Source: Burkholderiales bacterium
GTDB lineage: Bacteria > Pseudomonadota > Gammaproteobacteria > Burkholderiales > Burkholderiaceae_C
Assembly: GCA_016213205.1 (NCBI GenBank)
Contig: JACRAZ010000098.1
Location: 1-64,000, forward strand
DNA: 64,000 nt
Direction of reading: 5' to 3'
This document shows positions 15,765-24,200 of this stretch, one piece after another. Made by a program: the position numbers and the translations under genes. A model generated the notes under the pieces. The model made no database searches and was not told the DNA's origin. It saw only the letters and a program-made list of their open reading frames with translations. The first letter of the stretch is position 1. The number at the start of each line of letters is the position of its first letter.

Positions 15765-17762
15765 ATGCCACTGTCAGACCATCTGCCCGTCATCGACGAC
15801 CGCCGGCACGCCGACCTCGTCGCCGAGGCACGCGCGCGCATCCCGCGCTACGTGCCGGAGTGGACCGACCTCAACGACAACGAACCCGGCATCGCGGTGG
15901 TGCAGCTGCTGGCGTGGCTGTCCGAGATGCTGCTGTTCCGCCTGGGCCAGGTGCCGCGGCTCAACCACATCAAGTTCCTCGAGCTGATCGGCACCCGGCT
16001 GGAGCCGGCGCATCCGGCGTCGGCGGAGCTGAGCTTCGGCACCGTGGCCGGCTTCGGCGAGCCCACCGTGATCGTGCCGCTGCACACGCAGGTGGCGGCC
16101 GAGCTGCCGGGCGTGCAGACGCCGCTGGTCTTCGAGACCGAGGCGGCGCTGGTCGCGATCACCGCGCCGCTGGATGCGGTGCTGCTCGACAGCGGCTTCG
16201 AGCTTGCCGACGTCAGCGCCGCCAATGCCGACGGCGCCACCGGCTTCGCGCCGTTTGGTCGCAGCGCGCGCACCGGCGCGGCCATGCTGCTGGGTTTCAG
16301 CTCGGACCCGGCCTTCCCGACCACGCCGCTGGACCTGGCCTTCTTCGTGCGCACGCCGGCCACGCCGGGCCGCTCGCGCACGCCGCTGGTGGTGCCGGGC
16401 GGCGGCGCCGCGCCGCAGGCGCCGGCCACGCTGCAGTGGGAACACTGGAACGGCAGCGAGTGGATCGCACTGGACGTGCTGGGCGACGACACGCTCGCCT
16501 TCACGCGCAGCGGCCACGTGGTGCTGCAGTTGCCGGCCTCGAACGCGGTCTCGGGCGTGCCGATGCCGGCGACGATGGCGCCCGCCGCCGGCCTGCGCTA
16601 TTGGCTGCGGGTGCGGCTGACCGGCGGCGCCTACACGCGTGCGCCGGTGCTGGCCGCGGTGCGCACGAACACCGTGCCGGCGCTGCAGGCCCAAACCGTG
16701 GAGGGTGAACTGCTCGGCCGCGCCACCGGGCTGGACGACCAGGTGTTCCGGCTCGCGAACGCGCCGGTGCTGGCCGCAAGCCTGGTGCTGCAGGTGGACG
16801 AAGGCCCCGGCTTCGAGACCTGGACCGAGGTGCCCGACTTCTTTGCCTCCGGCCCCGAGGACCGGCACTACGTGCTCGACCGCAGCACCGGCGACGTGCG
16901 CTTCGGCCGCGGTGGCCAGCTGCGCGTGCCGATGGCCAACCCGGGCCGGCCGTCGAACGTGCTCGCGCTGTCCTACCGCTTCGGCGGCGGTGCCGCCGGC
17001 AATGTGCCGGCGGGTGCGGTGAGCGCGCTGCGCGCCTCGGTGCCCGGCATCGATGCCGACGCGGTGGCCAACCTGCAGCCGGCTGGCGGCGGCACCGACG
17101 AGGAAACGCTGGCCGCGGCCGAGGAGCGCGCGCGCCAGCAGCTGAAGAGCCGCGACCGCGCGGTGACCGCCGAGGACTTCGAGCTGCACGCCAAGGCGGC
17201 CGGCGCGGCACGCGCGCTCGCGCTGCCGCTGGTGCACCCGGATTTCGCCGGGCTGCAGGTGCCCGGCGTCGTCAGCGTGGTGGTGGTGCCGCCGGCGCGC
17301 GAGGCCGATGCGCTGGACGATCCGGCGCCGCAACCCACCGAGGCGCTGCTGCGCGCGGTGTGCGCCGAGCTCGATGCGCGCCGCCTGCTGACCACCGAGC
17401 TCTACGCCATCGCGCCGCGCTACCGCGAGGTCGTGGTCGGCGCCACGCTGTCCTGCCGCGCCGGCACCGACACCGCGGCGATCAAGCTGCAGGCCCAGCG
17501 TGCGCTCGCGCGCTGGCTGCACCCGCTGGTCGGGGGCGACGACGCCGGCATCGACGACAACGGCAGCGGCTGGCCCTTCGGTGGCGACCTCTACCACTCG
17601 GCGCTGGTGCAGAAACTGCTGCTGCCGGGCGTGCGCCGCGTCAACGACGTGCGGGTGTGGATCGACGGCGTCGAGCAGCCCGCGTGCACCGATGTCGAGG
17701 TCGAGCCCGGCGTGCTGCTGACCAGCGGCGCGCACCAGCTCAGCGTGGTGACCGAACGATGA
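15765..17762 (+). CDS. Baseplate assembly protein J-like (Afp11/Pvc11, TIGR02243 type)
   Basis: 665 residues. The opening (PEWTDLNDNEPGIAVVQLLA, WLSEMLLFRLGQVPRLNHIK) is the hallmark of putative baseplate assembly proteins. A beta-rich middle contains VLQVDEGPGFETWTEVPDFF and RHYVLDRSTGDVRFGRGG. The C-terminal third (ETLAAAEERARQQLKSRDRA, VTAEDFELHA) matches gpJ/gp6 wedge proteins. It links neighbouring wedges into the baseplate ring. Its stop overlaps the next ATG (ATGA). Confidence 0.92.
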   Translation: MPLSDHLPVIDDRRHADLVAEARARIPRYVPEWTDLNDNEPGIAVVQLLAWLSEMLLFRLGQVPRLNHIKFLELIGTRLEPAHPASAELSFGTVAGFGEPTVIVPLHTQVAAELPGVQTPLVFETEAALVAITAPLDAVLLDSGFELADVSAANADGATGFAPFGRSARTGAAMLLGFSSDPAFPTTPLDLAFFVRTPATPGRSRTPLVVPGGGAAPQAPATLQWEHWNGSEWIALDVLGDDTLAFTRSGHVVLQLPASNAVSGVPMPATMAPAAGLRYWLRVRLTGGAYTRAPVLAAVRTNTVPALQAQTVEGELLGRATGLDDQVFRLANAPVLAASLVLQVDEGPGFETWTEVPDFFASGPEDRHYVLDRSTGDVRFGRGGQLRVPMANPGRPSNVLALSYRFGGGAAGNVPAGAVSALRASVPGIDADAVANLQPAGGGTDEETLAAAEERARQQLKSRDRAVTAEDFELHAKAAGAARALALPLVHPDFAGLQVPGVVSVVVVPPAREADALDDPAPQPTEALLRAVCAELDARRLLTTELYAIAPRYREVVVGATLSCRAGTDTAAIKLQAQRALARWLHPLVGGDDAGIDDNGSGWPFGGDLYHSALVQKLLLPGVRRVNDVRVWIDGVEQPACTDVEVEPGVLLTSGAHQLSVVTER

Positions 17763-19939
17763 ACGCGCCCTACCTGCCGCCGGTGGCGCGCGCGCCGCAC
17801 GACCCGCGTTCGCGCATGCTGGACGCACGCCTGGGCTGGGCCGCGCTGGCGCTGCCCGGCGTGACCGGCGGTGTGGCGCAAGACCCGGCGGACGGTGCGC
17901 TGGCGCTCGCGCCGCTGCCCGGCACCGGCCGGCTGCTGGCCGAGCCGGGCGGCGGCTTCGGCGGCCTGGTGCTGCCGCGCCATGCGGTGCAGCTGGCCGA
18001 CGGCACGCTGGTGCTGCTGGACGGCGCGCAGGGCCGGCTGTGGCGGCTGGACCGCTGCACCTGCCAGGTGCTGCCCTGGCCCTGCCTGGATGCCGGGGGC
18101 CTGCGCGTGCCCGCCGGCGCGGCCGGCCTCGGCGCGGGCTGCGGCGAGCTCTACGCCGCGCTGCCGGCGCTGCAGCGGGTGCTCGTGATCGACGCGTCGA
18201 ACGGCGCGTTGCGTGCGGCCTGGCCATCACCACCCGGCGCGCCGCCGTGGGCACCGGTGCATGCGATCGGCGTTCACGGCGGCCTGGTCGCGGTGGGTGA
18301 TGCGGCGCGTGGCGGCGTGCACCTGTGCAGCCGGCGCGGCCGTGCATTGCGCTTCATCGGCGGCCTGGGCACGGTGCGGGCGCTGGCGGCCGACCGGGCC
18401 GGCCGGCTGTACGTGCAGCGCGAGGGCGAAGCGGCGGTCGTGATCATCGACCTCGCCAGCGGCACCGTGCTCGGCCAAGCCACGCAGCCCGGCGAGGTGA
18501 AGCGCCGCTTCGCGCCGCTCGGCCTGGACACTTCGCCGGGCGGCGCCATCGACATCGGGCCGCTGTGCGAGCCACCGACCGAGTCGCCCCGCTGGATCGG
18601 CCCCGACGGCCAGGCGCAGGCGGCACCAGCGCCGGCGCTGCCGTCGTACCCGGCGTCCGGTGCCTGGATCTCGGGCCCGATCGACAGCGGCGAGCACGGC
18701 TGCACCTGGGACCGCGTCACGCTTGTCGCCGACCTGCCGCCCGGCACGCGCGTGCGCCTCAGCGCCACCGCAGCCGATGCGCTGCTGACCGATGCCGAGC
18801 TGGCGGACCCCTCGCGCTGGCACGGCGGCGGCGAATGGAAGCACCCGGGCGACGCCGACGCCCTGCGTTGCGCGGCGGCGGACTGGATGCTGTCGTCGGT
18901 GAGCGGACGCCACGGCTGGCTGCAGCTCGAACTCAGCGGCGACACCCGCACGACGCCGCGGCTGCATTGCGTGCAGCTCGATTTCGCGCGCATCAGCCTG
19001 CGCCGCTACCTGCCCGCGGTGTTCGGCGCCGACCCGGTGGCGGCCGAGTTCACCGACCGCTGGCTCGCGGTGTTCGACCGCGGGCTGCGCGACATCGAAG
19101 ACCAGGTCGACCAGCAGGCGCGCCTGTTCGAGCCGCTGGCGGCGCCGGAGGACTTCCTGCGCTTCATCGCCACCTGGGTCGGCGTGGTGCTGCCCGCGGG
19201 CTGGCCGCTGGCGCAGCAGCGCCGCGTGCTGGCGGCCGCGCCGGCGCTGTACCCGTGGCGCGGCACCCGCGCGGGTTTCGCCGCGGCGCTGTCGCTGCTG
19301 CTGGGGCTGGACCGCTGGTCGGGCTACCAGCCGCCGAACGCCGCCTGCTTGCCCTGCCCCACCGGCGCGCGCCAGGCCGCGCGCTGGCGCGCGCCGCGCC
19401 TGCTGCTCGAGCACTACCAGCTCAGGCGCTGGATGGCCACCGGCCATGCGCGCCTGTCCGACGCCGCCAAGCTGTGGGGCGAGCGCATCGTCAACCGCAG
19501 CCGGCTCGATGCCGACTTCCCGCTCGCATCCGGCGGCGGCGGCGGCGGCGCGCAACTGGGCGTGACGCAGTTGCTGACCGTGCAGGACCCGCTGCGCGAC
19601 CCGTTCCATGTCCACGCGCACCGGCTGTCGGTCTTCGTGCCCGCGGGCTGCGTGGCCGCGCCGGGCCGGCGCGAGGCGCTGCAGCGCTTCGTGGCGGCCG
19701 AGGTGCCCGCGCACACGCAGGCCCGGCTGGTCGTGGTGCAGCCGCGCTTTCGCGTCGGCGTGCAGGCGATGCTGGGCCTGGACGCCGTGATCGGCGTGCG
19801 CACGCGGGCGCCGGTGCTCGACGACGCCGACACCCCGCTCGGCCGCGCCACCGTGCTGCCCGCCGCCGGCAGTGCCTTCCCCGAACCGCCGCGCGGCGCT
19901 GGCCGTCAGCGCGTCGGCCTCTCGACCGTCATCCGCTGA
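17759..19939 (+). CDS. TIGR02242-type phage tail protein with N-terminal propeller-like domain (Afp12 position)
   Basis: 726 residues. The C-terminal half has the tail-protein signature LRRYLPAVFGADPVAAEFTD, WLAVFDRGLRDIEDQVDQQA, FLRFIATWVGVVLP and YPWRGTRAGF, as in baseplate wedge proteins of this family. The first 330 residues instead show repeated blade-like strands (VQLADGTLVLLDGAQGRLWR, VLVIDASNGALRAAW, VRALAADRAGRLYVQRE, VVIIDLASGTVLGQA). These read as an NHL/WD-like beta propeller. A further beta domain (residues about 300-400) joins them. The propeller is probably exposed at the baseplate rim, where the fibre-like proteins encoded next would attach. Confidence 0.85.
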   Translation: MNAPYLPPVARAPHDPRSRMLDARLGWAALALPGVTGGVAQDPADGALALAPLPGTGRLLAEPGGGFGGLVLPRHAVQLADGTLVLLDGAQGRLWRLDRCTCQVLPWPCLDAGGLRVPAGAAGLGAGCGELYAALPALQRVLVIDASNGALRAAWPSPPGAPPWAPVHAIGVHGGLVAVGDAARGGVHLCSRRGRALRFIGGLGTVRALAADRAGRLYVQREGEAAVVIIDLASGTVLGQATQPGEVKRRFAPLGLDTSPGGAIDIGPLCEPPTESPRWIGPDGQAQAAPAPALPSYPASGAWISGPIDSGEHGCTWDRVTLVADLPPGTRVRLSATAADALLTDAELADPSRWHGGGEWKHPGDADALRCAAADWMLSSVSGRHGWLQLELSGDTRTTPRLHCVQLDFARISLRRYLPAVFGADPVAAEFTDRWLAVFDRGLRDIEDQVDQQARLFEPLAAPEDFLRFIATWVGVVLPAGWPLAQQRRVLAAAPALYPWRGTRAGFAAALSLLLGLDRWSGYQPPNAACLPCPTGARQAARWRAPRLLLEHYQLRRWMATGHARLSDAAKLWGERIVNRSRLDADFPLASGGGGGGAQLGVTQLLTVQDPLRDPFHVHAHRLSVFVPAGCVAAPGRREALQRFVAAEVPAHTQARLVVVQPRFRVGVQAMLGLDAVIGVRTRAPVLDDADTPLGRATVLPAAGSAFPEPPRGAGRQRVGLSTVIR

Positions 19940-19952
19940 ACCCGAGGACGCC

Positions 19953-22403
19953 ATGGGCCACTCCGAACTCCAGCACCACGCCTGCGCCGGCTGTGGCGGG
20001 CCGATGCCGTGCACGCCCTGCACGCTGTCGACGCCGCTGCGCAACCACTACTTCTTCGGCAAGCTGATGGACGTGCCCGACTTCGAGGTCGAGCAGCAGT
20101 ACCTGGTCGAGAAGTTCCGCCGCCACCACGCGCGCCTGCACGGCAGCGGCGTGGTCTGCGGGCTCGAGGTGCTGCAGCACCCGAACCCGGCCTGCCAGCC
20201 GCGCCACGTGATCGTGAAGCCCGGCATGGCCATCGACTGCTGCGGCAACGAGATCCTCGTGCTCGACGACGAGACGCTGGACCTGCACGCCTTTGCCGCG
20301 GTGAAGGCGCTGCTGGACGAGGCCGAGCCGCAGGACCACCTGCTGCAGCTGTGCCTGCGCTACCGCGAGTGCCCGACCGAAGAGGTGCCGGTGCTGTACG
20401 ACGAGTGCGGCTGCGACGACACGCGCTGCGCGCCGAACCGCATCCTCGAGACCTATGCGTTCGACCTGCGGGTCGACCCCGTGCTGCCCGCGCCGGTGCT
20501 GCCAAACGCGCCCGCGCTGCAATGGCGCGGCCCGCCGATCGCGCTGCCGGGTGCGCGCGCGCTCGCGGCCGACGCCGGCGGCGCACGACTGTACGTGGCC
20601 GCCACGCAGGCGCCGAACATCGGTGTCGTGCAGCGCTACGACCTGGGCACGCTGCTGCCCTTGGCGGGCGCGCCGCGGCAGTTCACGCAGCCGGTGCTCG
20701 CGATCACGCTGTCCGGCGACGGGCAACGCCTGTACGCCGCGGTGGCCGGCACGGCGGGCAACCCCGCGCGCTTGCACACCATCGACACCAGCTCGGACGC
20801 CGCCTTCCAGCAGGACCTGGTGCCCCCGCTCGACATCCCCGGCAGCACCGGTGCCGCCGCGCTGCGCCTGGTGCCGCTGCCCGCGGGCGGGCTGGTCTCG
20901 ATGGCGGTGGCCGGCGCGTCCACCACGCTGCAGGCCTGGGATGCGGGCGCCGCGCCGGTCGCGGGCCGGCAGGCGGTGGTGGCCGCGGCACTGGCCGGCG
21001 GCGCCCTGCGCAGCGATGGCCGGCTGGCCGCGATGGCCGCCGGCGCGCTGCACCACTTCGACCCCACGGCCGCGGGCCTGGACCCGAAGACCCTGGCCAT
21101 GGCCGCCGCGCTGGCGCCGGTGGACTTCAGCGTCGGCACCAGCACCGGGCCCGACGTGCTGGTGTGGCTGGAAGGTGGCGCCAAGGAGTTGCGCCGCGCC
21201 GCCGCCGACGGCAGCAGCCTGCACGCGGCCGCGCTCGGCGCGAAGCCGCTCGCTTTGTGGGTTACTGCCGGCGCGAACACTGCGATCGTGCTCACCGACG
21301 ACGGCGCCGCGACCCACGTGCGCAGCGCCGACCTGCTGCGCCTGGCCAGCGGCGCGGCCGATGTGCTCGGCCCGCCGCAGGCAGTGGGCGCCGCCGGCCG
21401 CGCGCTGGCGGTGGCCGGGCGGCTGTTCGTGGCCTACGCCGATGGCGTGGCGATCTTCGACATCCTGAGCACCGATTGCAGCGCGCACCTCGACCCGCAC
21501 GCCTGCCCCGGCTGCGACACGGCCGACTGCATCGTGCTGGCCACCTTCGCGCGCTGGCGGCCCGAACGGCGCCTGCTGGACCCCGTGGTGCCGGCCAGCG
21601 ACCCGGCCGCCGATGCACAGGCCGGCATCGTGCGCATCGACACCCACACGCACCGCGTGGTGTTGCCGAGTGTGGCCGACCTCGCCGCCGCGCTGCGCTG
21701 CCTGCTCGCGCGCGGGCCGGGCGGCGGCGGCGAAGGGCCGCAAGGCCCACCCGGAGAGCAAGGCGAGCAGGGTGAGGCGGGCAAGGACGGCCAGGACGGC
21801 GATCCGGGCCTCGACTGGGACCTGCCGCACATCTGCGATGTCAGCTGGATCCACGACAACCCGAACGGCCCGGTCGAGGCGCCGCGCGAGCTGGTCGTCA
21901 CGTTCGACACCAAGGTGCTGAGCAAGGACCTGCACGACCGCAGCATCGTCGTGCAACTCGGCCGGCGCGAACGCAAGTTCAGCGATGGCGAGGGCGGCAA
22001 CGTCCTGGCGCTGATGTGCTGGTGCGACCTGGACCTGAACGACCGGCTCGAGCCCGGCATCACCGAGGAGCCGTGCAACGCGCGGACCTTCCGGCGCAGT
22101 GGCGATCCGTTGGTCACCGCGTTCCGCATCCGGCTGCCGTCCACGCTGCGGCTGTTCACCGACGACGGCCGCATCCGCATCCGCGTGCTCGTCAAGGGCG
22201 ACTTCGTGCGCGGCATCCACCACAAGACCGGCGAGCTGCGCGCGGTCGATGCCGACCACCTGCCGACGCTGGCGCCGCGCTCGCCGCCCCACCCGCCGCA
22301 GCCCGGCGTGACACCGGAGTGGCTGCAACCCGTCGACAAGCGCCACACCGGCGACGGCATCGAGGGCGGCACCTTCGAGAGCTGGTTCGACGTCAAGGTC
22401 TGA
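19953..22403 (+). CDS. Fibre-like protein 1: shared head module, propeller and collagen-like stretch
   Basis: 816 residues. Residues about 30-110 (NHYFFGKLMDVPDFEVEQQY, LHGSGVVCGLEVLQ, KPGMAIDCCGNEILVLDD) form a module shared with the next two gene products. Residues about 190-530 carry propeller-like repeats (LAADAGGARLYVAATQ, LAITLSGDGQRLYAAV). Near residue 595 a short collagen-like G-X-Y run (GPQGPPGEQGEQGEAGKDGQ) precedes a C-terminal beta domain. The first 25 residues are cysteine rich (CAGCGGPMPCTPC). The domain order suggests an elongated surface appendage of the baseplate. Function as receptor-binding fibre is inferred from architecture and position. Confidence 0.8.
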   Translation: MGHSELQHHACAGCGGPMPCTPCTLSTPLRNHYFFGKLMDVPDFEVEQQYLVEKFRRHHARLHGSGVVCGLEVLQHPNPACQPRHVIVKPGMAIDCCGNEILVLDDETLDLHAFAAVKALLDEAEPQDHLLQLCLRYRECPTEEVPVLYDECGCDDTRCAPNRILETYAFDLRVDPVLPAPVLPNAPALQWRGPPIALPGARALAADAGGARLYVAATQAPNIGVVQRYDLGTLLPLAGAPRQFTQPVLAITLSGDGQRLYAAVAGTAGNPARLHTIDTSSDAAFQQDLVPPLDIPGSTGAAALRLVPLPAGGLVSMAVAGASTTLQAWDAGAAPVAGRQAVVAAALAGGALRSDGRLAAMAAGALHHFDPTAAGLDPKTLAMAAALAPVDFSVGTSTGPDVLVWLEGGAKELRRAAADGSSLHAAALGAKPLALWVTAGANTAIVLTDDGAATHVRSADLLRLASGAADVLGPPQAVGAAGRALAVAGRLFVAYADGVAIFDILSTDCSAHLDPHACPGCDTADCIVLATFARWRPERRLLDPVVPASDPAADAQAGIVRIDTHTHRVVLPSVADLAAALRCLLARGPGGGGEGPQGPPGEQGEQGEAGKDGQDGDPGLDWDLPHICDVSWIHDNPNGPVEAPRELVVTFDTKVLSKDLHDRSIVVQLGRRERKFSDGEGGNVLALMCWCDLDLNDRLEPGITEEPCNARTFRRSGDPLVTAFRIRLPSTLRLFTDDGRIRIRVLVKGDFVRGIHHKTGELRAVDADHLPTLAPRSPPHPPQPGVTPEWLQPVDKRHTGDGIEGGTFESWFDVKV

Positions 22404-22414
22404 GGAACACGACG

Positions 22415-24190
22415 ATGAGCACGATCACCGATCTCCACCGCCGCCGCCGCGCCAGCAGCGTCGCCCACTGCGCGCCGCGCGAAGCGCCGTGCAGCACCTG
22501 CGGCATGCTGGAATGCCTGTGCCGGCCGCGCTTCTTCGCCGGCCAGGTGCTGAGCGCCGACGACCTGAACCGGCTCGACGCCTACATCCGCGGCAAGCAC
22601 CGGCTGCACAACCGCCAGCTGCACGGCTGGGGCGTCGTCAATGGCCTGGAGGTCACCTGCGCGCCCTGCGGCAACGGTGTCAACGTCGGGTGCGGCTACG
22701 CGATCTCGCCCTGCGGCGAGGACATCGTCGTCTGCGACACGGTGCCGGTCGATGTCTGCGCGCTGATCCAGCGCTGCCTGCCCCGGCTGCCCGAGTGCGA
22801 CCCGCCGCGCCCTGGCGCCCTGCCCTGCCCCGAGGGCGAGCAGGAATGGGTGCTCGCGATCCGCTACGCCGAATCGCCCACGCGCGGCGTGCAGCCGCTG
22901 TACGGCAGCGCGCCGGCCGCCTGCGGCTGCGGCAACGCCGGCTGCGGCGGTGGCTGCGGCTGCAAGGGCCAGGCCGCACCCGCGTGCCCGCCGGCCCGGC
23001 CGCGCGGCGCGCCGGTGCAGTGCGAGCCCACCGTGGTGTGCGAGGGCTACAGCTTCGAGGTCTACCGCAAGCCCGCGCGCCAGCGCGGCGACGACAAGCG
23101 CGACGACGAGTCCGAGCTGCTGCGCCGCATGCGGTGCTGCATCGAGGCGCTGATGGACGGCGCACCAACCCTGCCCGACGGCTCGCCGACCAGCAACCCC
23201 GCCGGCTGGCAGAACTGGGCCGTGCGCTTCAAGGCGCACCTGCTGATGCGCCTGTCCGACCGGCCCGGCACGCACTGCGACCTGATCGCGCGGCTGCAGG
23301 CGCTGCACCTCCCCGGCAGCAACGATCCGCAGGGCCTTGGGGGCGCCATCGAGCTGCTGTGGCTGGTGGCGCTGGATGCGATGCTGAACTGCCTGTGCTC
23401 GGCGCTGCTGCCGCCCTGCCCGCTGCCCGATCCCGATGGCCGCGTGCCACTGGCCACGCTGCATGTCTCGGGCGGCGATTGCCGCGTGCTGCGCATCTGC
23501 AACTGGTCGACCGAGCGCCGCATCGCGCTGACCTGGCCGGCCATCGAGTACTGGATGTCCGCGGTGCCGATCGTGGACCTGCTGCGCCAGCTGCTGCAGG
23601 ACGTGTGCTGCTTCGACGTCACCCGCCTGCTGCGGCGCGGCGACCGCAACCTCCAGGACGGCGTCGACAACCCGGCGGTGGTGGGCGGCGCTGTGATCGG
23701 CGGCGGGGTGCTCAGCGGCGTCCTGTCCGGCGGCCCGGCGCCCGACATGGCGGCACACGAGGCGTCGATGCTGCGGCTGAACCCGCTGGCCCGGTCGTCC
23801 GCGCGGCTGGACGCGTTTGCGCACACGGTCGCGCAGGCGCTGAGCTCGCCGGACCGCACGGTCTCGGCCGGCGATCTGATGCAGGGCCTGCTCGGCGGCC
23901 GCGGCAAGGCAACGCTGCGCACCGAGGACATGCCTGGCTGGCTGCTGGACCACCAGCTCGCGCGGCCGCTGGCGGCGCTGCTGGGCGGCAGCGTCGGGTC
24001 GCTGCTCGAAGGTGGCGTCGCATCGCTGCGCGACGGTGGCGCGGCGCCCGAGCGCGACAGTGGGCTCGCGCAGCAGTTGAACGAACTGGCGGCGCGCGTG
24101 CAGGCGCAGCAGGCCGTGATCGACGAGCTGCGCAGCGCGATGGCCACGAAGCCGGCGTCGCCGCCGCCCGCCCAGCGCGGCCGCAAGTGA
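22415..24190 (+). CDS. Fibre-like protein 2: shared head module with cysteine-rich segment
   Basis: 591 residues. Residues about 35-110 (RFFAGQVLSADDLNRLDAYI, LHGWGVVNGLEVTC, CGYAISPCGEDIVV) are paralogous to the module of the neighbouring two proteins. A Gly/Cys cluster near residue 170 (CGCGNAGCGGGCGCKGQ) may bind metal or form disulfides outside the cell. The middle is helical with DAMLNCLCSALLPPCPLP. The last 150 residues are alanine/leucine-rich helices ending in a coiled-coil-like stretch (QQLNELAARVQAQQAVIDEL). No signal peptide. Likely a baseplate-attached structural protein that connects fibre to core. Confidence 0.78.
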   Translation: MSTITDLHRRRRASSVAHCAPREAPCSTCGMLECLCRPRFFAGQVLSADDLNRLDAYIRGKHRLHNRQLHGWGVVNGLEVTCAPCGNGVNVGCGYAISPCGEDIVVCDTVPVDVCALIQRCLPRLPECDPPRPGALPCPEGEQEWVLAIRYAESPTRGVQPLYGSAPAACGCGNAGCGGGCGCKGQAAPACPPARPRGAPVQCEPTVVCEGYSFEVYRKPARQRGDDKRDDESELLRRMRCCIEALMDGAPTLPDGSPTSNPAGWQNWAVRFKAHLLMRLSDRPGTHCDLIARLQALHLPGSNDPQGLGGAIELLWLVALDAMLNCLCSALLPPCPLPDPDGRVPLATLHVSGGDCRVLRICNWSTERRIALTWPAIEYWMSAVPIVDLLRQLLQDVCCFDVTRLLRRGDRNLQDGVDNPAVVGGAVIGGGVLSGVLSGGPAPDMAAHEASMLRLNPLARSSARLDAFAHTVAQALSSPDRTVSAGDLMQGLLGGRGKATLRTEDMPGWLLDHQLARPLAALLGGSVGSLLEGGVASLRDGGAAPERDSGLAQQLNELAARVQAQQAVIDELRSAMATKPASPPPAQRGRK

Positions 24191-24200
24191 GGAGCTGACG

